DNA from: Achromobacter pulmonis | Lineage (GTDB): Bacteria; Pseudomonadota; Gammaproteobacteria; Burkholderiales; Burkholderiaceae_B | Assembly (NCBI RefSeq): GCF_002885955.2 | Contig: NZ_POQS01000006.1 | Span: 333,644 to 397,643, forward strand | Length of the DNA stretch: 64,000 nucleotides | Direction of reading: 5' to 3' | Shown here: piece after piece, positions 1 to 8,071 of the stretch | How the letters are laid out: each line of letters starts with the position of its first letter | Position numbering within the stretch: the stretch's first letter is position 1 | The notes under the pieces: model-generated | The model's input: the letters and a program-made list of their open reading frames with translations, nothing else | What the model was told of the DNA's origin: nothing | Databases searched by the model: none | Program-made: the position numbers and the translations under genes

Positions 1-22
1 TGACAGGCACCAGCACTTTCAT
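1..22 (-). CDS. etfB: Electron transfer flavoprotein beta subunit, N-terminal start only (partial)
   Basis: Only the first seven codons are inside the window, read leftward from an ATG at 22 and giving M-K-V-L-V-P-V. A strong ribosome binding site (GGGAGGTGG) lies just upstream at about 28-36. EtfB proteins typically begin with this string, so EtfB is the likely identity. It would hand electrons from acyl-CoA dehydrogenases such as the neighbouring 1326-2492 gene to the quinone pool through ETF dehydrogenase. The call rests on seven residues and the context; the rest is outside the window. Confidence 0.55.
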
Positions 23-69
23 CGAACCACCTCCCATTACATAACCCCATCACCGCCAATGCCCACGCA

Positions 70-1329
70 TCAGCGGACCACGCCTGCCGCGCGCAGGCGC
101 GCCACGCCGTCTTCGTCATAGCCCGCCGCGCGCAGGACTTCGCCCGTGTGCTCGCCCAGCAGCGGCGCGCGCCGGCGCACCGCGCCCGGCGACTCGCTCA
201 GCTTGATCGGAACGCCCACGATCTGCACGGCGGCGCAAGCGCCGGGCTGCTCCACCTCCACCAGCATTTGCCGTCGCGCATAGTGTTCATCCTGGAAAAT
301 CTCCGCGGCCGTGTAGACCGGACCGAACGGCACTCTGCCGCCCAGCACCGCGGCGATCTCGTCCTTGGTGCGCACCGACGTGAACGCCTCCACCGCGTCG
401 ATGACCTGCTGCTGGCGCTGCACGCGCGCCGCATTGGTGGCGAATGCCGGGTCCCGCGCCATGTCGGGACGCCCGATGAAACCCGCCAGCGCTTCCCAGA
501 ACGCATCAGTCGCGCAGGCGATGGACACGTGGCCGTCGCGCGCCCGGAACAGCCCGAACGGACACAGCAAGGGATGCCGGTTGCCCTGCGCCTGCGGCGC
601 CTGGCCGGTATACGAATACTGGTAGACGATGCGCTCGCACAAGGCCAGCACGGCGTCGGTCATGGCCACATCGACAAATTGCCCGCGTCCGGTCCGGTGC
701 ATGTGATGCACGGCCGCCAGCACGCCCACGCACAGCATCAGCGCCGGCACCGTATCGCCCACGCCCGGACCCACCTTGGTGGGCGTCTGCGCATCCGGTC
801 CGGTGATGCCCATCATGCCGCCCATCGCCTGCGACACGACATCGTAGGCGGGCCAGTCGGCGTACGGACTGACCCCGCTGCGCGGATCGCCGAAGCCGCG
901 CACGGCGCCATAGATGAGCCTGGGATTGGTCTGCCGCAGCGTCTCGTACGAAAGCCCCAGCCGCTCCATCACGCCGGCGCGGAAATTCTCGATGACGATA
1001 TCCGCCCCGTCGATCAGCCTGCGCAGGACGCCCCGCCCCTCCTCGCGCTTCAGATCGATGACGATGGAGCGCTTGTTGCGGTTGATGCTCTGAAAATAGC
1101 CGCCGTAGTCCCTGGCCTGGTCCTCGGACAGGAACGGCCCGGTCACCCGGGTGCCGTCGCCGGCCATCGTCTCGACCTTGATGACGTCCGCGCCATGATC
1201 GGCCAGGATCTGGGTGCAGAACGGGCCCGCCAGCATCTGGGTGAGGTCGATGACCCGCAATCCGGCGAGCGAGCCCGCCCGGTCCGCGGCCGCTGCGCCG
1301 CCATTGTCTTGCCGGATCGAATCGCTCAC
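70..1329 (-). CDS. CaiB/BaiF family III CoA-transferase
   Basis: This 419-aa protein moves CoA between acyl groups, activating a carboxylic acid for breakdown. The N-terminal Rossmann part carries the family string LADHGADVIKVE at about residues 42-53, followed by NRNKRS near 83-88. The catalytic aspartate expected for formyl-CoA transferase relatives is visible as PAYDVVSQA (D163). The GTG start overlaps the stop of the upstream acyl-CoA dehydrogenase by 4 bp (GTGA), so the two genes are translationally coupled. With the hydratase and lyase genes nearby it is a good candidate for an itaconate, mesaconate or citramalate CoA-transferase. The substrate is inferred from context only. Confidence 0.88.
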   Translation of the reverse strand: MSDSIRQDNGGAAAADRAGSLAGLRVIDLTQMLAGPFCTQILADHGADVIKVETMAGDGTRVTGPFLSEDQARDYGGYFQSINRNKRSIVIDLKREEGRGVLRRLIDGADIVIENFRAGVMERLGLSYETLRQTNPRLIYGAVRGFGDPRSGVSPYADWPAYDVVSQAMGGMMGITGPDAQTPTKVGPGVGDTVPALMLCVGVLAAVHHMHRTGRGQFVDVAMTDAVLALCERIVYQYSYTGQAPQAQGNRHPLLCPFGLFRARDGHVSIACATDAFWEALAGFIGRPDMARDPAFATNAARVQRQQQVIDAVEAFTSVRTKDEIAAVLGGRVPFGPVYTAAEIFQDEHYARRQMLVEVEQPGACAAVQIVGVPIKLSESPGAVRRRAPLLGEHTGEVLRAAGYDEDGVARLRAAGVVR

Positions 1330-2492
1330 GTCGGCACCTTTCCCAATAGCGCGTCGGAGATGATGCGCATCTGGATCTCGGACGTGCCTTCGAAGATTTT
1401 CGTCAGGCGCGCATCGCGCCAGTAGCGTTCGGCGGCGAAATGCGTGGTGTAGCCGGCGCCGCCATGGATCTGCAGGCCTTCGCTCGTCACGCGTTCGCTC
1501 ATTTCGCTGGCCAGCAGCTTCACCATCGAGGCCTCGGTGTCGGCGCGCACGCCGCTGTCGATCTTTTCGCACACGGAATAAAGCAAGGCTCGCGCGGCCT
1601 CGATCTGCGTCGCCATGTCCGCGATCTTGAACCGGATGGCCTGGAAATTCGCGATCGGCGCGCCGAACTGCGCGCGCTCCCTGGCATATTGGATGGAATC
1701 CTCCAGGCTCCCCTGCGCCAGGCCGATGGAGCGCGCCGCGGTATGCGCGCGCGCCGTCTCCAGGCCGGCGCAGGCCAGGTAGAAAGCCTTGCCCTCTTCG
1801 CCGACCAGGGACGAATGCGGCACGCGGCAGCCGTCGAACGCAAGCTCCCAGGTGGTCCAGCCGTGATAGCCGATCTTGGGAATGACGCTGCCCTTGACGC
1901 CCGGCGGCAGCTCGCCGCGCGGCTTCTCGATCATGAAGGCGGAAAGCCCCTTGTGACGCGCCTTCGGGTCCACGACCGGGTCGCTGCGGCAGATCACGAG
2001 GATGAAGTCCGCATCGTCGGCGAAGGTGCACCAGTACTTGCTGCCGGTGATGAGCCAGCCGTCGCCATCGCGCACGGCACGGCAGGAAATATTGGCCACG
2101 TCCGATCCGGCATTGGGTTCGGAAAGGGAGAACGCGCCCAGGAATTCGCCGCGCGCCATGCGCGGCAGGTAATGCGCCTTCTGCTGCGGCGTCAGGCCCT
2201 TGAGCGCGCCGATCAGGCCGTTGCCGCGCGCAATCAGACTGCCCACGCTCATCCATCCGCGCGAAAGCTGCTCGGCCACCAGGCAGTACTCGTAGGCGCC
2301 CAGCCCCAATCCGCCGTACTCCTCGGGGATCAGGATGCCGAAGAAACCGAGCTCGGCCATTTCCTCGATCAGTTCGCGGGGAATCTTGCCTTTGTCGGGG
2401 TCCAGCCGGTTGGCCACGGGCAGCACGCGCTCCATCGTGAACTGCCGCGCCGCCTCCTGGATCATGCGTCGCTCTTCGCTTTGTCCCTGCAT
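1326..2492 (-). CDS. Acyl-CoA dehydrogenase
   Basis: This 388-aa FAD enzyme would oxidise an acyl-CoA to its 2-enoyl-CoA and pass electrons to ETF. The family's FAD/substrate signature is present (GAFSLSEPNAGSD, about residues 122-134), and so is the C-terminal motif GTSEIQMRI with the likely catalytic glutamate at about 368 (FEGTSE). I chose the ATG at 2492 over the longer frame because GAGGAAAGC sits directly before it and the family N-terminus starts there. It is first in a two-gene unit with the CoA-transferase, and its promoter carries the GTAC palindrome. Methylsuccinyl-CoA, glutaryl-CoA or a branched acyl-CoA are possible substrates; the sequence alone does not decide. Confidence 0.9.
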   Translation of the reverse strand: MQGQSEERRMIQEAARQFTMERVLPVANRLDPDKGKIPRELIEEMAELGFFGILIPEEYGGLGLGAYEYCLVAEQLSRGWMSVGSLIARGNGLIGALKGLTPQQKAHYLPRMARGEFLGAFSLSEPNAGSDVANISCRAVRDGDGWLITGSKYWCTFADDADFILVICRSDPVVDPKARHKGLSAFMIEKPRGELPPGVKGSVIPKIGYHGWTTWELAFDGCRVPHSSLVGEEGKAFYLACAGLETARAHTAARSIGLAQGSLEDSIQYARERAQFGAPIANFQAIRFKIADMATQIEAARALLYSVCEKIDSGVRADTEASMVKLLASEMSERVTSEGLQIHGGAGYTTHFAAERYWRDARLTKIFEGTSEIQMRIISDALLGKVPT

Positions 2493-2673
2493 GCTTTCCT
2501 CGCATCTAGAACTTTCAATGTACGTACATAATAGAACTGAAAATTCCGAAAGCACAAGTGGATATCGGAAAATTTACGCTTGAAACGGCCGATTTTTTTT
2601 TCGACCGACTATTTGACATAGGCGAATTTGATATGCACTATGTACGAACATTAAGGCGCACAGGAGAGCCAAA
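2493..2673. promoter_or_regulatory. Divergent promoter region with two GTAC palindromic operators
   Basis: The region separates the leftward acyl-CoA dehydrogenase from the rightward MaoC gene. Rightward, TTGACA (2613-2618), a 17-bp spacer and CACTAT (2636-2641) run straight into TGTACGAACA (2641-2650). Leftward, TATTAT (2533-2528) abuts the perfect 12-bp palindrome ATGTACGTACAT (2518-2529). The same -10-plus-palindrome arrangement recurs at 7860-7874 and 7963-7977, which points to one regulator, probably the GntR protein encoded at 4836-5627. Confidence 0.7.
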
Positions 2674-3741
2674 ATGGGATTGAGCAGAGACCGCAAGGGC
2701 AACTATTTCGAGGACTTCCGGCTGGGCATGAAGCTGCGGCATGCCACGCCGCGCACCCTCACCGACGCCGACCGCAGCCTCTACATCGGCCTGACCGGCA
2801 GCCGCAGCGCGTTGTTCACGGCCCGCAGCAATGCGGAGCTGCTGGGCTGCGACGGCTGGCCTCTGGAGGACCTGCTGGTGTTCAACACCGCCTTCGGCAA
2901 GACGGTGCCGGACATCTCGCTGAACGCGGTCGCCAACCTGGGCTATGCCGAGCTGCGCTTCATCGCGCCCATGTACCCCGGCGACACGCTTGCGGTCGAG
3001 TCCGAAGTAATCGGCCTGAAAGAGAACTCCAGCCGCAGGACCGGCGTCGTCTACGTGCGCTCCACCGCCCGCAACCAGCGCCAGGAAGAGATCCTGCAAT
3101 GGGTGCGCTGGGTCATGGTGCATAAGCGCGACCCGCAGGCGGTCTGCGCCGAAAGCCTGGCGCCGTCGACGCTGCCGGCCATCGAGGCCGCGCAACTGGC
3201 CCGCCACGGATACAAGCCCTCGGTACGGCGCATCACCGAAGTGACGGGCGCCGACGAGCTATGGGAAGACTACGCCGAGGGCCAGCGCATCGATCACCCC
3301 GGCGCCATGACCGTCAACGACAGCGACCACAGCATCGCGACACGCCTGTACCAGAACACCGCCCGCGCGCATTTCGATGGCCGCGCCATGGCGGCGCAAG
3401 GCAGCCAGCGGCTGGTCTATGGCGGGCACGTCATCTCGCTGTGCCGCGCCCTGGCCTACGACGGCCTGGAGAACAGCCTTTCGATCCTGGCCATCAACGG
3501 CGGCAGCCACGTCAATCCCACCCATGCCGGCGACACCATCGCCTGCGCCACGCAAGTGCTGCAACGCATCGACCTGGGACCGTCGCAAGTCGGCGCGCTG
3601 CGCCTGCGCACCATAGGAGTCAAGAACGCCGACGCGACGTCCATCGTCTTTCCCGATACCGGCGCAGGCCGCGCAGCACATCCCGCGCAGGTCGTGCTGG
3701 ACCTGGACTACACCATCGCCATGCCGCGGCGCCAGGCCTGA
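2674..3741 (+). CDS. MaoC-like double hot-dog hydratase (mesaconyl/itaconyl-CoA hydratase type)
   Basis: This 355-aa protein has two hot-dog halves, as in the mesaconyl-CoA (2-methylfumaryl-CoA) hydratase family, whose usual length is about 340-355 aa. Family-like stretches include NYFEDFRLGMKLRHATPRTL at 10-29 and a second start of the fold near residue 198 (WEDYAEGQRIDHPGAMT). Such enzymes add water to a methyl-branched C5 enoyl-CoA, making a product that a CitE-like lyase can split. The ATG is preceded by AGGAGA at 2662-2667. The next gene follows after 39 bp and encodes such a lyase, supporting a two-step route. The exact substrate (mesaconyl-, itaconyl- or another enoyl-CoA) is inferred. 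Confidence 0.8.
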   Translation: MGLSRDRKGNYFEDFRLGMKLRHATPRTLTDADRSLYIGLTGSRSALFTARSNAELLGCDGWPLEDLLVFNTAFGKTVPDISLNAVANLGYAELRFIAPMYPGDTLAVESEVIGLKENSSRRTGVVYVRSTARNQRQEEILQWVRWVMVHKRDPQAVCAESLAPSTLPAIEAAQLARHGYKPSVRRITEVTGADELWEDYAEGQRIDHPGAMTVNDSDHSIATRLYQNTARAHFDGRAMAAQGSQRLVYGGHVISLCRALAYDGLENSLSILAINGGSHVNPTHAGDTIACATQVLQRIDLGPSQVGALRLRTIGVKNADATSIVFPDTGAGRAAHPAQVVLDLDYTIAMPRRQA

Positions 3742-3780
3742 CGCCGCCCCGTTTCTTCACTTCATTCCACGAGCCCCCAC

Positions 3781-4776
3781 ATGACCACCGCCTCCCATCC
3801 CCGCGACGCGCTTTTCAGCGGCGAAAAGCCCTTCCCCATCCTGCCGGCCTGCGAACATTTCGCCGGCAGCGAGAAGCTGATCGGCAAGGCCATGGACCTG
3901 CAGGCCGACTACGGCCCCATCTTCGACATCACCTGCGACTGCGAGGACGGCGCGGCGGCGGGCCAGGAACGCGGCCACGCCGAAATGGTGGCGCGCATGA
4001 TCGACTCGGCGCGCAACCGCCACGACCGCGCCGGCGCGCGCATCCACGATCCATCCCATCCGGCCTGGCGCCAGGACGTGGACATCATCGTGGGCCAGGC
4101 CGGCCGCCGCCTGGCGTACATCACCATTCCCAAGGCCACCAGTTGGCAGCAGGCCGCCGAAGTCATCGCCTATATCGGCGAGGCCGCGGACAAGGCCGGA
4201 CTGGACAGGCAGATACCGGCGCACGTGCTGGTGGAGACCCACGGCGCGCTGCGCGACGCGTTCGCGATCGCCGCCCTGCCCGGCGTCGAGGTGCTGGATT
4301 TCGGCCTCATGGATTTCGTCAGCGGCCACCACGGCGCCATCGCGGCCAGCGCCATGCGCAGCCCGGGCCAGTTCGAACACGCGCTGCTGGTGCGGGCCAA
4401 GGCCGAGGTGGCGGCCGCGGCGCTGGCCCATGGCGTCGTTCCGTCCCACAACGTCTGCCTCAATCTGAAGGACGCCGCCATCATCGCCGACGACGCCGGC
4501 CGCGCGCGCCGGGAGTTCGGCTTTCTGCGCATGTGGAGCATCTATCCGGCGCAGATCCAGCCCATCGTGCAGGCCATGCAGCCCGATTTCGACGAAGTCG
4601 AGGACGCCGCCAATATCCTGCTGGCCGCGCAGGACAAAGACTGGGGGCCCATCCAATACCGCGGCGAACTCCACGACCGCGCAACCTACCGCTACTTCTG
4701 GGAAGTCCTGCAAAAAGCGAAGATCACCGGCATGCCGCTGCCGGACGAGGCGCGGCGCCGATTCTTCGCCGACTGA
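3781..4776 (+). CDS. HpcH/HpaI (CitE-like) lyase, probable malyl-/citramalyl-CoA lyase
   Basis: This 331-aa TIM-barrel protein belongs to the citrate lyase beta-subunit/malyl-CoA lyase family. Metal- and substrate-binding strings are visible: DITCDCEDGAAAGQ (about residues 49-62), VLVETHGALRDAFAIAALPG (about 143-162) and LDFGLMDFVSGHHGA. These enzymes split a 3-hydroxyacyl-CoA into acetyl-CoA plus a keto acid or aldehyde: citramalyl-CoA to pyruvate, malyl-CoA to glyoxylate, or methylmalyl-CoA to propionyl-CoA and glyoxylate. Directly after the hydratase gene it completes a CoA-transferase, hydratase, lyase sequence. The Shine-Dalgarno is weak, so coupling with the upstream gene is likely. Confidence 0.82.
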   Translation: MTTASHPRDALFSGEKPFPILPACEHFAGSEKLIGKAMDLQADYGPIFDITCDCEDGAAAGQERGHAEMVARMIDSARNRHDRAGARIHDPSHPAWRQDVDIIVGQAGRRLAYITIPKATSWQQAAEVIAYIGEAADKAGLDRQIPAHVLVETHGALRDAFAIAALPGVEVLDFGLMDFVSGHHGAIAASAMRSPGQFEHALLVRAKAEVAAAALAHGVVPSHNVCLNLKDAAIIADDAGRARREFGFLRMWSIYPAQIQPIVQAMQPDFDEVEDAANILLAAQDKDWGPIQYRGELHDRATYRYFWEVLQKAKITGMPLPDEARRRFFAD

Positions 4777-4835
4777 ACCGCGCGGCCGGACGGGCCGCCT
4801 TACAATACGCCGCAAGTCCATGCCCCCCGTCCGAC

Positions 4836-5627
4836 ATGTCCATGACAGCCATCCGCAAGAAGTCCCCGCAGGAATCCGCCGGCGCGCAACCGCGATACGT
4901 GGAGCTGGCCAACACGCTGGTGCGGGACATCCAGGAAGGCCGTCACGTGGTGGGCAGCCTGCTGCCCACCGAGCATGAACTGGCCGAGCAGTACGGCGTC
5001 AGCCGGCATACGGTGCGCGCCTCCCTGAAGAAGCTGGAAGACCTGGGCTATATCTCGCGCAAGAAGGCGGTGGGCACGCTGGTCGAAAGCGCCAATCCGG
5101 ATACCGCGTTCGTGCAGTCCTTCGGCACGCCCGAAGACCTGGTCCGCGTCGCGGCCACCGAGGTGCGCGCCATCGAAGCCGTGCGCCACGTCACGCTGGA
5201 CCGGAACAAGGCGCGGCGGCTGGAGGCGCCGGTGGGCAGCGCGTGGGTCCTGCTGAGCGGCACGCGCGAGGACGCCAGGAAGGCCGGCACGCCCGTGGCG
5301 CAGGCCGACATCTATATCGACGCCTCGCTTGCCGGACTGGTCGACACCATCCGCCGCCAGCCGCAGACCCTGATCAGCTCGCTGATCGAACGCGAATATG
5401 CCGTCGCCATCGACGAAATCCGCCAGATGGTCACGGCTACCCTGATCGATGCGCCGCTGGCCGAACGCCTGGGCGTGCAGGCGGGCAGCGCCGGCCTGCG
5501 GCTCATCCGGCACTACAAGGACGCCACCGGCAGAATCCTGGAAATCACCGACACGACCTATCCGGCCGACCGGGTGACCGTGGCCTTCCAGCTCAAGCGC
5601 GGCCTCAAACCCGGCCTGTCCTCCTAG
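4836..5627 (+). CDS. GntR-family (HutC/UTRA) transcriptional regulator
   Basis: This protein of about 263 aa has an N-terminal GntR winged helix (about 20-85, including LLPTEHELAEQYGVSRHTVR and then LEDLGYISRKKAVGT) and a C-terminal UTRA ligand-binding domain (about 100-260) ending ITDTTYPADRVTVAFQLKRG. A second ATG two codons in (4842) is equally plausible. TACAAT at 4801-4806 may be its own -10 box. Its stop overlaps the stop of the convergent MFS gene in a CTAG. It sits inside the catabolic cluster and is the natural candidate to bind the GTAC palindromes at 2519, 2641, 7860 and 7968. Ligand unknown. Confidence 0.88.
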   Translation: MSMTAIRKKSPQESAGAQPRYVELANTLVRDIQEGRHVVGSLLPTEHELAEQYGVSRHTVRASLKKLEDLGYISRKKAVGTLVESANPDTAFVQSFGTPEDLVRVAATEVRAIEAVRHVTLDRNKARRLEAPVGSAWVLLSGTREDARKAGTPVAQADIYIDASLAGLVDTIRRQPQTLISSLIEREYAVAIDEIRQMVTATLIDAPLAERLGVQAGSAGLRLIRHYKDATGRILEITDTTYPADRVTVAFQLKRGLKPGLSS

Positions 5628-6823
5628 CCGGCTCGGGCGACCGGCCCGCGCCCGCGCAGGCCGAGCAGCAGCAGCGCGATCAGCGGCAGCGCGGCCAGCG
5701 CGCCATAGGCCGCGCCCAGGCTGGCGTGCTCGGCCAGATAGCCGAACGCAGGCGGGCCGAGCACCACGCCGATATAAGTAAAGAACATCGCGCCGCCGGT
5801 CACCGACGCCACCTTGCCGGCGGGCGCCAGCCGCGCCAGCTCGCCCAGAAAAACGCCGTTCCAGCCTATCGCGGTCGCGCCCAGCACAGCCGCCAGCACT
5901 GCCAGCACGACCGGATCGGGATGCGCCGGCAGCAAGGCCAGCCCCAGGGCTGCAAGCGCCATCAGCACGCCGATCAGCATCATCACGCCGCGCGGAGCGC
6001 GCGTGCGGTCGGCGATCCGCCCCCAGACGATGCGTCCCAGCACGCCCGCCGCCTGGGACACGGCGTAGATCAGCGCGGCGCGCGCCGCGCCCATCTGGAG
6101 TTCGCGCAACAGGAACACCATCAGGTAGCCGCTGACCGAAAGCTGGCAAGCCGAGAACAGCAGGGAGACGGCCGCCATGGCGCGCAGCTGCGCGTTGCGC
6201 CATACCTCGACGACGGGCTGCCGCCATTGCCCCATCCCGGCCGTGCGCGGCGCCGCGGGCTCGTCCAGCTGCGCGCGCAGCCAGCCGCTGGCCAGCGCGA
6301 CCGCCAGCGCCAGCCCGGCCAGCAGAAGCAGGGCCGTGCGCCACGACGACCACGCCGCCAGCACCGGCAGCATGGCCCCGCCCAGCATGCCGCCCAGCGG
6401 CACGCCGGTCTGCTTGAGCGAGAACACGGTGTACATCCGCTGCGGCGCGGTCGTGCGCGCGAGAATATGGGAGCTGGCCGGCGTGATGGTGCCGTAGCCC
6501 AGGCCGCACAGCAGCGCGGCGCCGGTCTGCGCGAGTCCGGCGTCGGCCGTCAGCAGCGCCAGGCCCGCGCCCTGGAGCAGCAGCGCCGCCTGCGACACGC
6601 GCACCGCGCCCAGCCGTCCGATCAAGGCGCTGCTGAGCGCGCTGCCCACCATCGCCCCGCCATAGACCAGGGCCAGGAACAGGCCCACCTCGGCGGTGCG
6701 CGCGCCGGGGATCAGCGGCGCCAGCACGGCGAACGCCAGCGTGGCGGCCGTGCCGACGGCCTGGATCGCCAGCGTGCAGACCAGTATCGCCGCCTGCCGG
6801 CGGCGCGGCCCGGACGACCTCAT
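5624..6823 (-). CDS. MFS transporter (12-TM)
   Basis: This 399-aa membrane protein has about twelve hydrophobic segments in two halves, the pattern of a major facilitator. The loop RLGAVRVSQ after TM2 and the matching RIADRTRAPRG in the second half correspond to the family loop 2-3 and 8-9 motifs. The start at 6823 (MRSSGPRRRQ) overlaps the stop of the upstream Bug receptor gene in ATGA, so the two are co-transcribed leftward. Substrate is not evident; context suggests uptake of the acid degraded by the flanking cluster, or efflux of an intermediate. The longer reading frame upstream overlaps the receptor gene and was not used. Confidence 0.85.
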   Translation of the reverse strand: MRSSGPRRRQAAILVCTLAIQAVGTAATLAFAVLAPLIPGARTAEVGLFLALVYGGAMVGSALSSALIGRLGAVRVSQAALLLQGAGLALLTADAGLAQTGAALLCGLGYGTITPASSHILARTTAPQRMYTVFSLKQTGVPLGGMLGGAMLPVLAAWSSWRTALLLLAGLALAVALASGWLRAQLDEPAAPRTAGMGQWRQPVVEVWRNAQLRAMAAVSLLFSACQLSVSGYLMVFLLRELQMGAARAALIYAVSQAAGVLGRIVWGRIADRTRAPRGVMMLIGVLMALAALGLALLPAHPDPVVLAVLAAVLGATAIGWNGVFLGELARLAPAGKVASVTGGAMFFTYIGVVLGPPAFGYLAEHASLGAAYGALAALPLIALLLLGLRGRGPVARAG

Positions 6824-7791
6824 TCCGCTTTCGCGTTGGCCGCTTTCACCGCCTCGCCCCAGCGCTCGACCTCGGCGCCGATGAAGGCGCCGAATTGCGC
6901 CGGCTCCATCACCTGGGGAATCGCGCCCAGCTCCGCCATCCGCCTGGTCCATTGCGGCTTGCGGGCGATGCGTACGATCTCCCCGGCCAGCTTGTCGACG
7001 ACGGGCTGCGGCAGATCCTTCGGGCCCACCACGCCTATCCAGGGGTCGCCGCGGAATCCGGCGTACCCCGACTCGGCGATGGTCGGCACGTTCGCCAGCG
7101 TCGCCACGCGATGCTCGCTGGCCACGGCCAGCGCCCTGAGCTTGCCGCTGCGCACCAGCGGCTCGGCGATCGAGGCGACTTCGAACATCACGTCCACCTG
7201 CCCGCCCACCACGTCGGTCATGGCCGCCACGCCGCCCTTGTACGGAATATGGTTGAGCTTCACGCCGGCGCGCTGCTGGAACATTTCCATCACCAGGTGA
7301 TTGGTCACGCCATTGCCGCCAGAGGCATAGTTGACCGCCCCCGGATGCTGCCTGGCGTACTCGACCAGGTCGGCCACGCTATTGAAGCGGGAGGCCGGGT
7401 TGACGACCAGCACCAGCGGAAAGATGCCTATCATCGCCAGCGGCTGGAAGTCCGACCGGCTGTCGTAGCGCAGGTTCTTGTAGATCCAGCCGTTGACCGC
7501 CAGCGGGCCGCTCGAAGTGGCCAGCAGCGTATAGCCGTCGGGCCGCGACCGCGCCACTTCCTCGGCCGCCAGGCCCGCGCCCACCCCGGGTTTGTTCTCG
7601 ACGAAAAAAGTCTGCCCCAGGTCGCTCGTCAATTCCTGCGCCAGCATGCGCGCGATCACGTCGGTGGTCTGTCCGGCGGGAAACCCCACCAGCATGCGCA
7701 CCGCTTTCTCCGGGTATTGGGCGCCCGCCGCGCCCGCCCACAGCGCGCATGCCGCCAGCAGCAGGCGCGACGCCAGTCCAGCAAAGTCCAT
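6820..7791 (-). CDS. Tripartite tricarboxylate transporter receptor (Bug/TctC family)
   Basis: This 323-aa periplasmic substrate-binding protein has a Sec signal peptide (residues 1 to about 25, hydrophobic core LLLAACALWAGAAGA, cleavage near AGA-QYP). The Bug signature follows: YPEKAVRMLVGFPAGQTTDVIAR, then VENKPGVGAGLAAEEVA and later HIPYKGGVAAMTDVVGGQVD. Bug proteins bind carboxylates such as citrate, glutamate or nicotinate. No TctA/TctB membrane partners are nearby, as is common for these orphan receptors in Bordetella. GGAGGTGA directly before the ATG supports the start at 7791. The gene is first in a two-gene unit with the MFS carrier and has a GTAC operator at its promoter. Confidence 0.9.
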   Translation of the reverse strand: MDFAGLASRLLLAACALWAGAAGAQYPEKAVRMLVGFPAGQTTDVIARMLAQELTSDLGQTFFVENKPGVGAGLAAEEVARSRPDGYTLLATSSGPLAVNGWIYKNLRYDSRSDFQPLAMIGIFPLVLVVNPASRFNSVADLVEYARQHPGAVNYASGGNGVTNHLVMEMFQQRAGVKLNHIPYKGGVAAMTDVVGGQVDVMFEVASIAEPLVRSGKLRALAVASEHRVATLANVPTIAESGYAGFRGDPWIGVVGPKDLPQPVVDKLAGEIVRIARKPQWTRRMAELGAIPQVMEPAQFGAFIGAEVERWGEAVKAANAKAE

Positions 7792-8071
7792 GTTGTCACC
7801 TCCGTATCGGCGCATCTGGCGCCTGGTTTTTTCGTGCATCCCAGCTTTATTTGAAACTAGGTACGTACATAGTACGCGAAAACCTGCCAGAAAAACCAAA
7901 TCATTCGGCAATCATGGCCAATTCTGTTGATATTTCGGAGCAACAACAAGAATCAGGCGGCTCATTATGTACGAACATTAAACCGAACGACACCACCAAG
8001 CCACGCCACGAAGGGAACTCCCGCCCTCCCCGCCGCGTCCAACTTTTCGGACCATAACCGCGGACACCGCC
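7792..8071. promoter_or_regulatory. Divergent intergenic region with two GTAC operators
   Basis: This 280-bp gap separates the Bug receptor (leftward) from the two-component system (rightward). GGTACGTACA (7860-7869) abuts a leftward TACTAT (7874-7869), the likely -10 of the receptor gene. TGTACGAACA (7968-7977) abuts a rightward CATTAT (7963-7968). The second site shares TATGTACGAACATTAA with 2639-2654 exactly. I see no clear -35 for the rightward copy, so it may be an operator only. Nothing else recognisable lies here. Confidence 0.6.

Noticed and set aside
70-2505. 811-codon minus-strand frame spanning both the CoA-transferase and the acyl-CoA dehydrogenase
   Set aside because: Its first half is out-of-frame noise across the dehydrogenase. 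Only the part from the GTG at 1329 is the real CoA-transferase; it is not a fusion protein.
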